Of a stretch of DNA of 6,487 nt, positions 1 to 5,300 are shown piece by piece. Positions within the stretch are counted from its first letter, which is position 1. Every line of letters starts with the position of its first letter. Source of the DNA: DASTBU01 sp035711845 (lineage in GTDB: Bacteria > Acidobacteriota > Vicinamibacteria > Vicinamibacterales > 2-12-FULL-66-21). The stretch covers positions 1-6,487 of the forward strand of contig DASTBU010000132.1 in the NCBI GenBank assembly GCA_035711845.1, in the 5' to 3' direction. The notes below the pieces were generated by a model that saw only the letters and a list, made by a program, of their open reading frames with translations, ran no database searches and had not been told where the DNA came from. The position numbers and the translations under genes are program-made.

Positions 1-697
1 GGCCGCCGGGTCCGCCATGGAGCGGTCTCTGCGCTGGGCCCGGCGCGCGCGGGCCCGTTGGGAGCGGCTCAGGGATGATCCGGCCTCGGTCGCGGACGTT
101 GTCGTGACCAATCCGGGTCAGGCCCAGTTCGGCATCATCCAGGGTGCCACACACGACGATCTCCGGACCGTGAGCGTCCAGGCCACGGTCGAAATCGGAT
201 TCGAGGCCTATGCCATCGGTGGGCTGAGTGTCGGGGAGCCACCAGAGGTGATGTATGACGTCGTGGCGCATACCGCGCCGCAACTCCCGCAGGGGCAGGC
301 TCGCTACCTGATGGGCACCGGCATGCCCGACGACCTCATCGAGTGCGTCGCGCGGGGTATCGACCTGTTCGACTGCGTGCTCCCCACCCGCAATGCCCGG
401 AACGGCCAGTTGCTGACCCGCCTGGGTCCACTGGCCATCAGGAACGCGCGCTATGCGGAAGACCAGGGTCCGCCCGATCCGGACTGCGGCTGTTACACCT
501 GCCAGCACTTCTCACGGGCCTATCTCCGCCACCTTTTTATAGCCGGCGAGATGACCGCAGCCACGCTGAATACGGTGCATAACCTCTACTTTTACCTTGA
601 CACTATGCGGAGGATTAGGGAGGCTATTATGTTCAACACGTTTGAAAGACTCCGCCAGGAGTTCCGCCGAACGTTCTCCCGCCGACCTCAGCACTGA
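1..697 (+). CDS. tgt: Queuine/preQ1 tRNA-guanine transglycosylase, C-terminal part (5' truncated by window edge)
   Basis: Tgt exchanges guanine-34 of the anticodon in GU(N) tRNAs for preQ1, a step of queuosine synthesis in the cytoplasm. The frame is open from base 2, and the Met at base 17 is internal, because it aligns with the SMEMSLRWAKR region of E. coli Tgt. Counting from that Met, GIIQG is at 39-43 and GGLSVGE at 68-74. The nucleophile Asp is D119, inside FDCVLPTRNARNG. The zinc site is C157, C159, C162 and H188, the usual CxCxxC...H pattern. The N-terminal third, with the general-base Asp, lies outside the window. A stretch around residues 20-36 is about 13 residues longer than in E. 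coli. The stop codon directly abuts the yajC start, as expected for the common tgt-yajC-secDF order. All visible functional residues are intact. Confidence 0.97.
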   Translation, partial: AAGSAMERSLRWARRARARWERLRDDPASVADVVVTNPGQAQFGIIQGATHDDLRTVSVQATVEIGFEAYAIGGLSVGEPPEVMYDVVAHTAPQLPQGQARYLMGTGMPDDLIECVARGIDLFDCVLPTRNARNGQLLTRLGPLAIRNARYAEDQGPPDPDCGCYTCQHFSRAYLRHLFIAGEMTAATLNTVHNLYFYLDTMRRIREAIMFNTFERLRQEFRRTFSRRPQH

Positions 698-1039
698 ATG
701 TCGTATCTGACCGAACCGTTCGTGTTCGCGATGGCGAGTCCCGGCCAGCCCGCGGGTTGGATCCAGTTCGTGCCATTCGCGATGATCCTGGCGATCTTCT
801 ACTTCCTGATCCTGTTGCCCATGAAGCGCAGGCAGAAGAAGATTCAGGAGTTCCAGGAGAGCCTCAAAGTCGGCGACAAGGTTGTGACGACCGGCGGCAT
901 CTACGGCGAGATCACACGGATCAAAGACAAGACCCTGCAGCTTCAGATTGCGAACAACGTCCGGATCGAGATCGCCCGGCAGGCCGTCGGCGGCCTCCAG
1001 GGGCAGGACCCTGTCGTCCCCGAGTCCGGTCAGTCCTGA
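698..1039 (+). CDS. yajC: Sec translocon accessory subunit YajC
   Basis: YajC is a small inner-membrane protein that associates with SecD and SecF and with the SecYEG channel; it is not essential in E. coli. The 113-residue product has the family's usual length. It has a short N-terminus, one membrane segment at about 22-41 followed by a strongly basic patch (KRRQKK, 43-48), and the signature KVGDKVVTTGGIYGEI at 57-72, with a soluble C-terminal domain in the cytoplasm. The ATG follows the tgt TGA with no gap and no Shine-Dalgarno is visible, so translation is probably coupled to tgt. A second in-frame ATG at 731 also precedes the membrane segment and has no better ribosome site, so the longer form is preferred with modest certainty. 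secD starts 3 nt after the stop. Confidence 0.96.
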   Translation: MSYLTEPFVFAMASPGQPAGWIQFVPFAMILAIFYFLILLPMKRRQKKIQEFQESLKVGDKVVTTGGIYGEITRIKDKTLQLQIANNVRIEIARQAVGGLQGQDPVVPESGQS

Positions 1040-1042
1040 GCC

Positions 1043-2656
1043 ATGAACAAGAACCTACGCTGGAGAATCCTCACGGTACTGGCGGTGCTCATCGTTTTCT
1101 CCGCCGTTGGCGTGTACCCCATCCTTGCGCAGCGCTACAACCTGCCGGCGCCAGCCTGGCTGATGGCCAAACAGCTCCGGCTGGGGCTCGATTTGAAGGG
1201 TGGCGTGCACCTCGTACTGCGCGTGCATACAGACGACGCGCTGCGGATTTCGACCACCACGACGGGCGAGCAGCTGCGCGAGGCGCTGCGGAACGCCGGC
1301 GTCACCGTCGGCGCGATCACCGTGACGTCGCCGGCGAGCTTCCGCGTCGAAGGCGTCCCGCAGGATCGCGACGCCGAGTTCCGCAATGCGGCCGAACCCA
1401 TCGTGGCGGCCAACTACGATCGGACCCCGGGAGCGTCGGGGAGCTACGAGTTCACGATGAAGCCCAACATCGCGAAGAACATGCGCGAGGAGGCGATGGA
1501 TCAGGCGCTCGACACGATCGACCGCCGGGTCAACGAGCTGGGCGTGGCCGAGCCCACGATTGCCCGGCACGGCGCCGAGGGCGATCAGATCCTGGTGCAG
1601 ATGCCGGGTTTGACCGAGGTGGCCCGCGCGAAAGAGATCATCCGGTCCACCGCGATTCTGGAGCTGAAGCTGGTCGAGGCCGGGCCCGCGGCCACGCGAG
1701 AGGCGCTGCTGTCAGGCCGCAACGGCCAGGTCCCGCCGGACATGGAGGTCGTGACCGGGGCCGCCGCCGCGGGCGGCGGCGACACGGGAACGATGTATTT
1801 CCTCGTGCGGAAAGTGGCGGCGGTCTCGGGACAGGACCTGCGCGATGCGCGGCCGACCATCGACGAGAACGGCCGGCCCGCCGTGCGCTTCCTGCTGAAC
1901 CCCGCCGGCGCGCGACGATTCGGGACCGTCACCAGCGCGAACATCGGCCGGCCGCTGGCCATCATCCTCGATGGTCGCGTCCAGTCGTATCCGACAATCG
2001 AGGGCCGCATCACCGACGAAGGCCGCATCAGCGGCACCTTCACGACGCAGGAGGTCGCGGACCTGTCGCTCATCCTGCGGTCGGGCGCGCTGCCCGCCTC
2101 CATGACGTATCTCGAGGAGCGCGTGGTCGGTCCCTCGCTTGGCGCCGACTCGATCCGGTCCGGAGTTGCCGCCTCGCTCGCGGGTCTGGTCCTCGTCGTC
2201 CTGTTCATGCTCTTCTACTACAAGCTGTCGGGCATCAATGCCGTCGTCGCGATGGTCTTCAACCTGATCATCCTGCTCGGGATGATGGGCTACATCGGCG
2301 CCACGATGACCCTCCCCGGCATCGCAGGCTTCATTCTGACGATGGGCATGGGTGTGGATTCGAACGTGCTGATTTTCGAGCGTATCAAGGAGGAGCTGGC
2401 GGCCCAGCGGGGCGTGCGGCAGGCCATCAACGCCGGGTTCAGCCGCGTGTTCCTGACGCTGCTGGACACGCACGTAGCGTCGCTCATTGCCGCCGCGTTC
2501 CTGTTCCAGTTCGGCACCGGCCCCATCCGCGGGTTTGCGACGACGCTTTCCATCGGGCTGCTGACCAACCTCTTTACGTCGATTTTCCTGTCGAGGACGA
2601 TTTTCGAGATCGTGTTGTCGCGCCGTCAGCCCGCCCCGCACACGCTGAGCATCTAG
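1043..2656 (+). CDS. secD: Protein translocase subunit SecD
   Basis: SecD forms with SecF an RND-type membrane complex that uses the ion gradient to pull exported proteins through SecYEG on the outer face. At 537 residues the length is normal for a separate SecD. It has a first membrane helix at about 9-29, then LRLGLDLKGGVHLVL at 45-59, the hallmark at the start of the large periplasmic region. RRVNELGVAEPTI (161-173) and GRPLAIILDGRVQSYP (302-317) mark the periplasmic subdomains. Five more helices follow from about 371 to 522. The fourth helix carries GMGVDSNVLIFERI (435-448), with D439 at the conserved ion-relay Asp. D475 and GTGPIRGFA (491-499) are also typical. An Ala/Gly linker at 240-246 is encoded by a perfect GC palindrome. 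No strong Shine-Dalgarno precedes the ATG, 3 nt after yajC. Confidence 0.98.
   Translation: MNKNLRWRILTVLAVLIVFSAVGVYPILAQRYNLPAPAWLMAKQLRLGLDLKGGVHLVLRVHTDDALRISTTTTGEQLREALRNAGVTVGAITVTSPASFRVEGVPQDRDAEFRNAAEPIVAANYDRTPGASGSYEFTMKPNIAKNMREEAMDQALDTIDRRVNELGVAEPTIARHGAEGDQILVQMPGLTEVARAKEIIRSTAILELKLVEAGPAATREALLSGRNGQVPPDMEVVTGAAAAGGGDTGTMYFLVRKVAAVSGQDLRDARPTIDENGRPAVRFLLNPAGARRFGTVTSANIGRPLAIILDGRVQSYPTIEGRITDEGRISGTFTTQEVADLSLILRSGALPASMTYLEERVVGPSLGADSIRSGVAASLAGLVLVVLFMLFYYKLSGINAVVAMVFNLIILLGMMGYIGATMTLPGIAGFILTMGMGVDSNVLIFERIKEELAAQRGVRQAINAGFSRVFLTLLDTHVASLIAAAFLFQFGTGPIRGFATTLSIGLLTNLFTSIFLSRTIFEIVLSRRQPAPHTLSI
1760..1780 (+). repeat. Perfect 9-bp GC-only inverted repeat inside secD
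   Basis: GCCGCCGCC at 1760-1768 is the exact reverse complement of GGCGGCGGC at 1772-1780, with a 3-nt loop GCG. The palindrome is aligned with the codons and encodes four Ala (240-243) and three Gly (244-246) of a likely flexible linker in the periplasmic region of SecD. No U-tract follows, so it is not an intrinsic terminator. It may only reflect linker composition. Confidence 0.7.
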
Positions 2657-2663
2657 GTCCATC

Positions 2664-3635
2664 ATGCAGATTCTGAAGAACCCGAACTTCGACTTCGTCC
2701 GTTGGCGCTGGCACGCCATCGCGCTCTCGCTGGTGGTCATCGCGATCGGCGTCGGCGTCATCTTCACACGTGGTCTCCCGCTGGGTGTCGAGTTCGAGGG
2801 AGGCACGATTGTCATCCTGAAGTTCGATCGCGATCCCGATGTCGCGGCGATTCGATCCGCCCTCGCGTCCGGCCTCCCCGGCGGCGACGATGCCATCGTG
2901 CAGCGGTATGGCGAGCCCGGGCGCAACGAGGTCATGATTCGTGTGAGCCAGGTGGGGGCCGAGGTGGCGGCCGAGCTGAGTCGCACGGCGGACTCGGTCG
3001 TGGAAACCGTCCGCAAGGCCAACGTCGGCAACTTCACGCCCGAGGGCACCGAGATCGTCGGCCCGATCGTGGGCGATCAGCTGAAGCGCCAGGGTGTGCT
3101 GGCAACGGTCCTCGCGCTGGGGGGCATCCTGGCCTACATCGCCCTGCGCTTCCAGCTCAGTTTCGCAGTAGGGGCCGTCGTCGCCACGATCCACGACCTG
3201 CTCGTCACGATGACGTTCCTCGCGCTGTTCCAGTACGACCTGACACTGAACGTGATCGCGGCGATCCTGACGATCACCGGCTATTCCGTGAACGACACGA
3301 TTGTGGTTTTCGATCGCGTACGCGAGAACCTGCGCTCCATGCGCCGTGACCGTCTCGATCACATCGTGAACGTGGCGGTGAACCAGACGCTGGCCCGCAC
3401 GATCATCACCGCCGGCACGACGCTCCTGTCCGTCGTGGCGCTGTATCTGTTCGGCGGCGAGGTCCTCAAGGGCTTTGCCTTCACGATGATCGTCGGCATC
3501 GTCAGCGGCACGTATTCGACCGTGTTCATCGCGGCAGCGATCGCCATCCTGTGGCAGGGCAAGCGGCCTCTCAAGGGGCAGTCGGTACCGTCGGCCCAGC
3601 CGACCGAACGCAAGCGGCGCGCGCGGGCCGGGTAG
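2664..3635 (+). CDS. secF: Protein translocase subunit SecF
   Basis: SecF is the partner of SecD in the ion-gradient-driven export-assist complex of the inner membrane. The 323-residue product has a first helix at about 17-36, the hallmark GVEFEGGT at 41-48, and a small periplasmic domain to about 138 that ends in VGPIVGDQL (132-140). Five helices follow. TGYSVNDTIVVFDRVREN (205-222) includes D211, at the position of the conserved Asp of SecF. NQTLARTIITAGTTLL (240-255) and FGGEVLKGFAFTMIVG (263-278) are near-consensus. The C-terminus is a short basic tail (KRRARAG), presumably cytoplasmic. It lies 7 nt after secD, with only a weak AGG at 2655-2657 as a ribosome site. SecD and SecF are separate proteins here, as in E. 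coli, not fused. Confidence 0.98.
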   Translation: MQILKNPNFDFVRWRWHAIALSLVVIAIGVGVIFTRGLPLGVEFEGGTIVILKFDRDPDVAAIRSALASGLPGGDDAIVQRYGEPGRNEVMIRVSQVGAEVAAELSRTADSVVETVRKANVGNFTPEGTEIVGPIVGDQLKRQGVLATVLALGGILAYIALRFQLSFAVGAVVATIHDLLVTMTFLALFQYDLTLNVIAAILTITGYSVNDTIVVFDRVRENLRSMRRDRLDHIVNVAVNQTLARTIITAGTTLLSVVALYLFGGEVLKGFAFTMIVGIVSGTYSTVFIAAAIAILWQGKRPLKGQSVPSAQPTERKRRARAG

Positions 3636-3654
3636 TGAAGCATCGGGTCGGGGC

Positions 3655-4467
3655 GTGAATCTCCCGGCGGCGGTCCTGCTCGGGATCCTCCAGGGGCTCA
3701 CCGAGTTCCTGCCGGTCTCGAGCTCTGCTCACCTGATTCTGGCGAGGGCGTTTTTCGGATGGGAGACGCCGCCGGAGTTCGGGCTCGCGTTCGACGTGGC
3801 GCTCCATCTCGGGACGCTCGCCGCGATCGTCGTGTTCTTCCGGCGGGAGGTCGCGGCGATGGCCGCCAGCGTTCCGGCGCTGCTTCGTCCGGATCCGGGC
3901 GTCTCGGGCTGGCTGGTGCGCAACATCGCGGTAGGCACGGTGCCGGTCGTCATCGTCGGCCTCCTCTTCAACGATTACATCGAGCAGGTGCTCCGCACGC
4001 CGGCGGTGTCGGCGAGCGCCCTCGGCCTGGGGGCGCTGGCGATGCTGGCCGCCGAGCGGTTGGGGGTGCGCGAACGGGACGAGCGGGCGATGACGTGGCT
4101 GGATGCCCTTCTCATCGGGTGCGCGCAGGCCTCGGCGTTGATTCCGGGGATGTCGCGGTCGGGCACGACCATCGTGATCGGCCTGTTTCTCGGCTTCCGC
4201 CGGGATGCCGCGGCGCGGTTCACGTTCCTGCTGGCCATTCCGGCGACGCTGGCCGCCGCCGCGAAGGAAGCCTTGGAACTGCGCGACATGCCGCTCGGCT
4301 CCGACGCCGTCCAGCTCATGGTCCTGGGGATTCTCGTCTCGGCTGTCGTCGGCTACCTGACGATCAAATACTTTCTCCGGTTCCTCGCCGGACATCGGCT
4401 CGACGTGTTCGCCTACTATCGGCTCGCGCTGGCCGCGGCGGCGTTCTTCTGGTTCTGGCGGGTGTGA
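3655..4467 (+). CDS. uppP: Undecaprenyl-diphosphatase UppP (BacA family)
   Basis: UppP removes a phosphate from undecaprenyl diphosphate in the cytoplasmic membrane, renewing the lipid carrier for peptidoglycan and other surface polymers; overproduction is linked to bacitracin resistance in this family. The 270-residue length is typical. The catalytic motif ILQGLTEFLPVSSSAH at 11-26 has E17 and H26 in place. Q13 stands where E. coli has its first Glu, a common variant. DVALHLGT (47-54) and PGMSRSGTT (164-172), with S167 and R168, complete the active site. The start is a GTG at 3655, chosen because family members begin just this close to the first motif. A weak G-rich stretch precedes it. It sits 19 nt after secF, and its TGA overlaps a possible ATG (TGATG). 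Confidence 0.97.
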   Translation: MNLPAAVLLGILQGLTEFLPVSSSAHLILARAFFGWETPPEFGLAFDVALHLGTLAAIVVFFRREVAAMAASVPALLRPDPGVSGWLVRNIAVGTVPVVIVGLLFNDYIEQVLRTPAVSASALGLGALAMLAAERLGVRERDERAMTWLDALLIGCAQASALIPGMSRSGTTIVIGLFLGFRRDAAARFTFLLAIPATLAAAAKEALELRDMPLGSDAVQLMVLGILVSAVVGYLTIKYFLRFLAGHRLDVFAYYRLALAAAAFFWFWRV

Positions 4468-4541
4468 TGTCGGCTGCCGTCGCCGCCGTTCGCCTGTCGA
4501 CTGCCGCCCGGGACCGACTGAGACTGACGACTGTCGACTGA
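4467..4541 (+). CDS. Possible 24-residue bridging ORF between uppP and the DUF502 gene
   Basis: The ATG shares its A with the end of the uppP stop (TGATG, 4465-4469), and the TGA at 4539-4541 lies 1 nt before the DUF502 start. The peptide would be Ala/Arg/Leu rich (beginning MSAAVAAVRLST) with no recognisable domain or membrane segment. Much of its coding sequence is the degenerate heptamer repeat at 4497-4540, so it may be a chance reading of repeat DNA. If translated, it would pass ribosomes from uppP to the next gene, which lacks a Shine-Dalgarno. This is an inference from layout only, and I do not recognise the peptide. Confidence 0.22.
   Translation: MSAAVAAVRLSTAARDRLRLTTVD
4497..4540 (+). 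repeat. Degenerate heptamer repeat, unit NCGACTG
   Basis: Units are TCGACTG at 4497-4503, CCGACTG at 4514-4520, a 6-nt AGACTG at 4521-4526, ACGACTG at 4527-4533 and TCGACTG at 4534-4540; a 10-nt spacer separates the first from the rest. The 10-mer CTGTCGACTG occurs exactly twice (4494-4503 and 4531-4540). The array ends 2 nt before the DUF502 start codon, occupying the place of a ribosome site. Confidence 0.65.
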
Positions 4542-4542
4542 T

Positions 4543-5163
4543 ATGCAGTGGCTGCGCCGCAGGTTGATCGCCGGATTCTTCGTCACGGTGCCGCTGGTCA
4601 TCAGCGTCGCGACGTTCGTCTGGATTTTCCGCGCAATCGACGGCTTCGTTGGGCCGTACTACGCCACGTGGCTGAAATGGGACATTCCGGGCCTCGGGAT
4701 TCTGACGACGGCGCTGGTGGTGTTGCTCGTCGGCATCCTGGCGACCAATGTCATCGGAAAACGGCTGCTGCAGCGGGCCGAGGGTTACCTGCTGCGCGTC
4801 CCCGTGTTCAGGACGATCTACGCGCCGGTCAAGCAGCTCGTGGTCGCCTTTTCACCCGACAACGAGTACGGCTTCAAGCGGGTCGTGATGATCGAGGATG
4901 CCACACGGGGATTCCTGCTCGGGTTTCTGACCCGGGAGTTCACCGTCGACCGCGGTCAGGGCAGCGAAGCGCTGATTGCCGTCTACGTGCCGACCAACCA
5001 TCTCTATCTGGGCGATGTAATCATCTGCGCCCGGGACAAGGTGGCGTTTCCCGACATCACGGTGGAGCAGGGCATTCGCATCTTCCTCACGGGCGGCATG
5101 GCGCTCTCGAGCCGCATCAGGGCGCGCCGCGGCGACGATCGCGTCGGAGATTTTCGCGTCTAG
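4543..5163 (+). CDS. DUF502 family (COV-like) integral membrane protein
   Basis: The product is a 206-residue protein of the DUF502 family, which includes the plant COV1/LCV proteins; the bacterial role is not established. There are two N-terminal membrane helices, at about 8-30 and 51-72. The family blocks are IPGLGIL (48-54), NVIGKRLL (69-76), LLRVPVFRTIYAPVKQLV (83-100), VPTNHLYLGDV (149-159) and ITVEQGIRIFLTGGMAL (172-188). The last two-thirds form a soluble domain with an Arg-rich, charged tail. The ATG at 4543 is favoured because DUF502 proteins begin with a short basic stretch (here RRR at 5-7) just before the first helix. No Shine-Dalgarno is visible; heptamer repeat DNA lies directly upstream. 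It appears to be the last gene of the tgt-to-DUF502 run. Proximity to uppP and secDF suggests an envelope role, which is only inference. Confidence 0.9.
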   Translation: MQWLRRRLIAGFFVTVPLVISVATFVWIFRAIDGFVGPYYATWLKWDIPGLGILTTALVVLLVGILATNVIGKRLLQRAEGYLLRVPVFRTIYAPVKQLVVAFSPDNEYGFKRVVMIEDATRGFLLGFLTREFTVDRGQGSEALIAVYVPTNHLYLGDVIICARDKVAFPDITVEQGIRIFLTGGMALSSRIRARRGDDRVGDFRV

Positions 5164-5198
5164 CGAGGCCGGGGGCCGGGGGCCGGAGGCTGGAGGCG
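5164..5198 (+). repeat. Tandem heptamer array, unit GGNGGCY (GC-rich, G4-prone)
   Basis: Directly after the DUF502 stop come five contiguous 7-nt units: CGAGGCC, GGGGGCC, GGGGGCC, GGAGGCT and GGAGGCG. Two are identical and the others differ at one to three positions. The + strand has many closely spaced G runs and could in principle form a G-quadruplex. No hairpin with a T-tract is present, so this is not a standard intrinsic terminator. Confidence 0.75.
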
Positions 5199-5208
5199 AT
5201 GCGTGTGT

Positions 5209-5236
5209 TTGGCGGCGGCAGGTTGTGTGGTACGAT
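5209..5236 (+). promoter_or_regulatory. Candidate sigma70-like promoter for hppA (extended -10)
   Basis: TTGGCG at 5209-5214 matches the -35 consensus at four of six positions. TACGAT at 5231-5236 matches the -10 at four of six with 16-nt spacing, and TGG just before it supplies an extended -10 TGn element. A start point near 5243 would give a 5' UTR of roughly 58 nt. It is the only convincing promoter-like site in the window, and it lies in the only gap of more than 75 nt. Confidence 0.5.
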
Positions 5237-5249
5237 GCGAGGCTTTTCA

Positions 5250-5264
5250 GGTCCGCACGGGACC
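5250..5264 (+). other. Small hairpin in hppA 5' untranslated region
   Basis: GGTCC at 5250-5254 pairs perfectly with GGACC at 5260-5264 around a 5-nt loop. It would lie within the transcript leader if the predicted promoter is right. It is too small to be a recognised riboswitch and has no T-tract; it may be chance. Confidence 0.2.
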
Positions 5265-5290
5265 GGTTCGACAGACACCACGCACTCTTA

Positions 5291-5298
5291 GAGGAGAG
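5291..5298 (+). promoter_or_regulatory. Shine-Dalgarno site of hppA
   Basis: GAGGAGAG precedes the ATG at 5301 at a short but workable distance. It is the clearest ribosome-binding site in the window. It favours the ATG at 5301 over the next in-frame ATG at 5310, and so supports the signal-like N-terminus being translated. Confidence 0.8.
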
Positions 5299-5300
5299 CA

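Noticed and set aside
629..697. Internal ATG with a good GGGAGG ribosome site inside tgt
   Set aside because: It is in the tgt frame and would give only the 22-residue C-terminus. The residues match a normal Tgt end, so it is most simply part of tgt.
757..2676. A 639-codon open frame in another + frame over yajC and secD
   Set aside because: It is Arg/Gly/Pro/His-rich with no family motifs and fully overlaps the clear yajC and secD genes; long open frames off the coding frame are common in high-GC DNA.
1712..3701. Long antisense open frames (445 and 375 codons) opposite secD and secF
   Set aside because: Their composition is low-complexity Arg/Asp/Gln/His, the mirror of the sense codons, and no domain is recognisable. 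They overlap two conserved genes.
3759..4466. Open + frame overlapping uppP that runs into the bridging ORF
   Set aside because: The part over uppP is a frame shadow with Arg/Gly/Asp-rich content. Only the short tail from 4467 has a junction layout worth noting.
5164..5198. Intrinsic terminator after the DUF502 gene
   Set aside because: The G-rich array has no stable long stem and no following T-tract.
5237..5300. Riboswitch upstream of hppA
   Set aside because: The leader is only about 60 nt, has one 5-bp hairpin, and lacks the conserved motifs of any class I can recognise, including the fluoride riboswitch.
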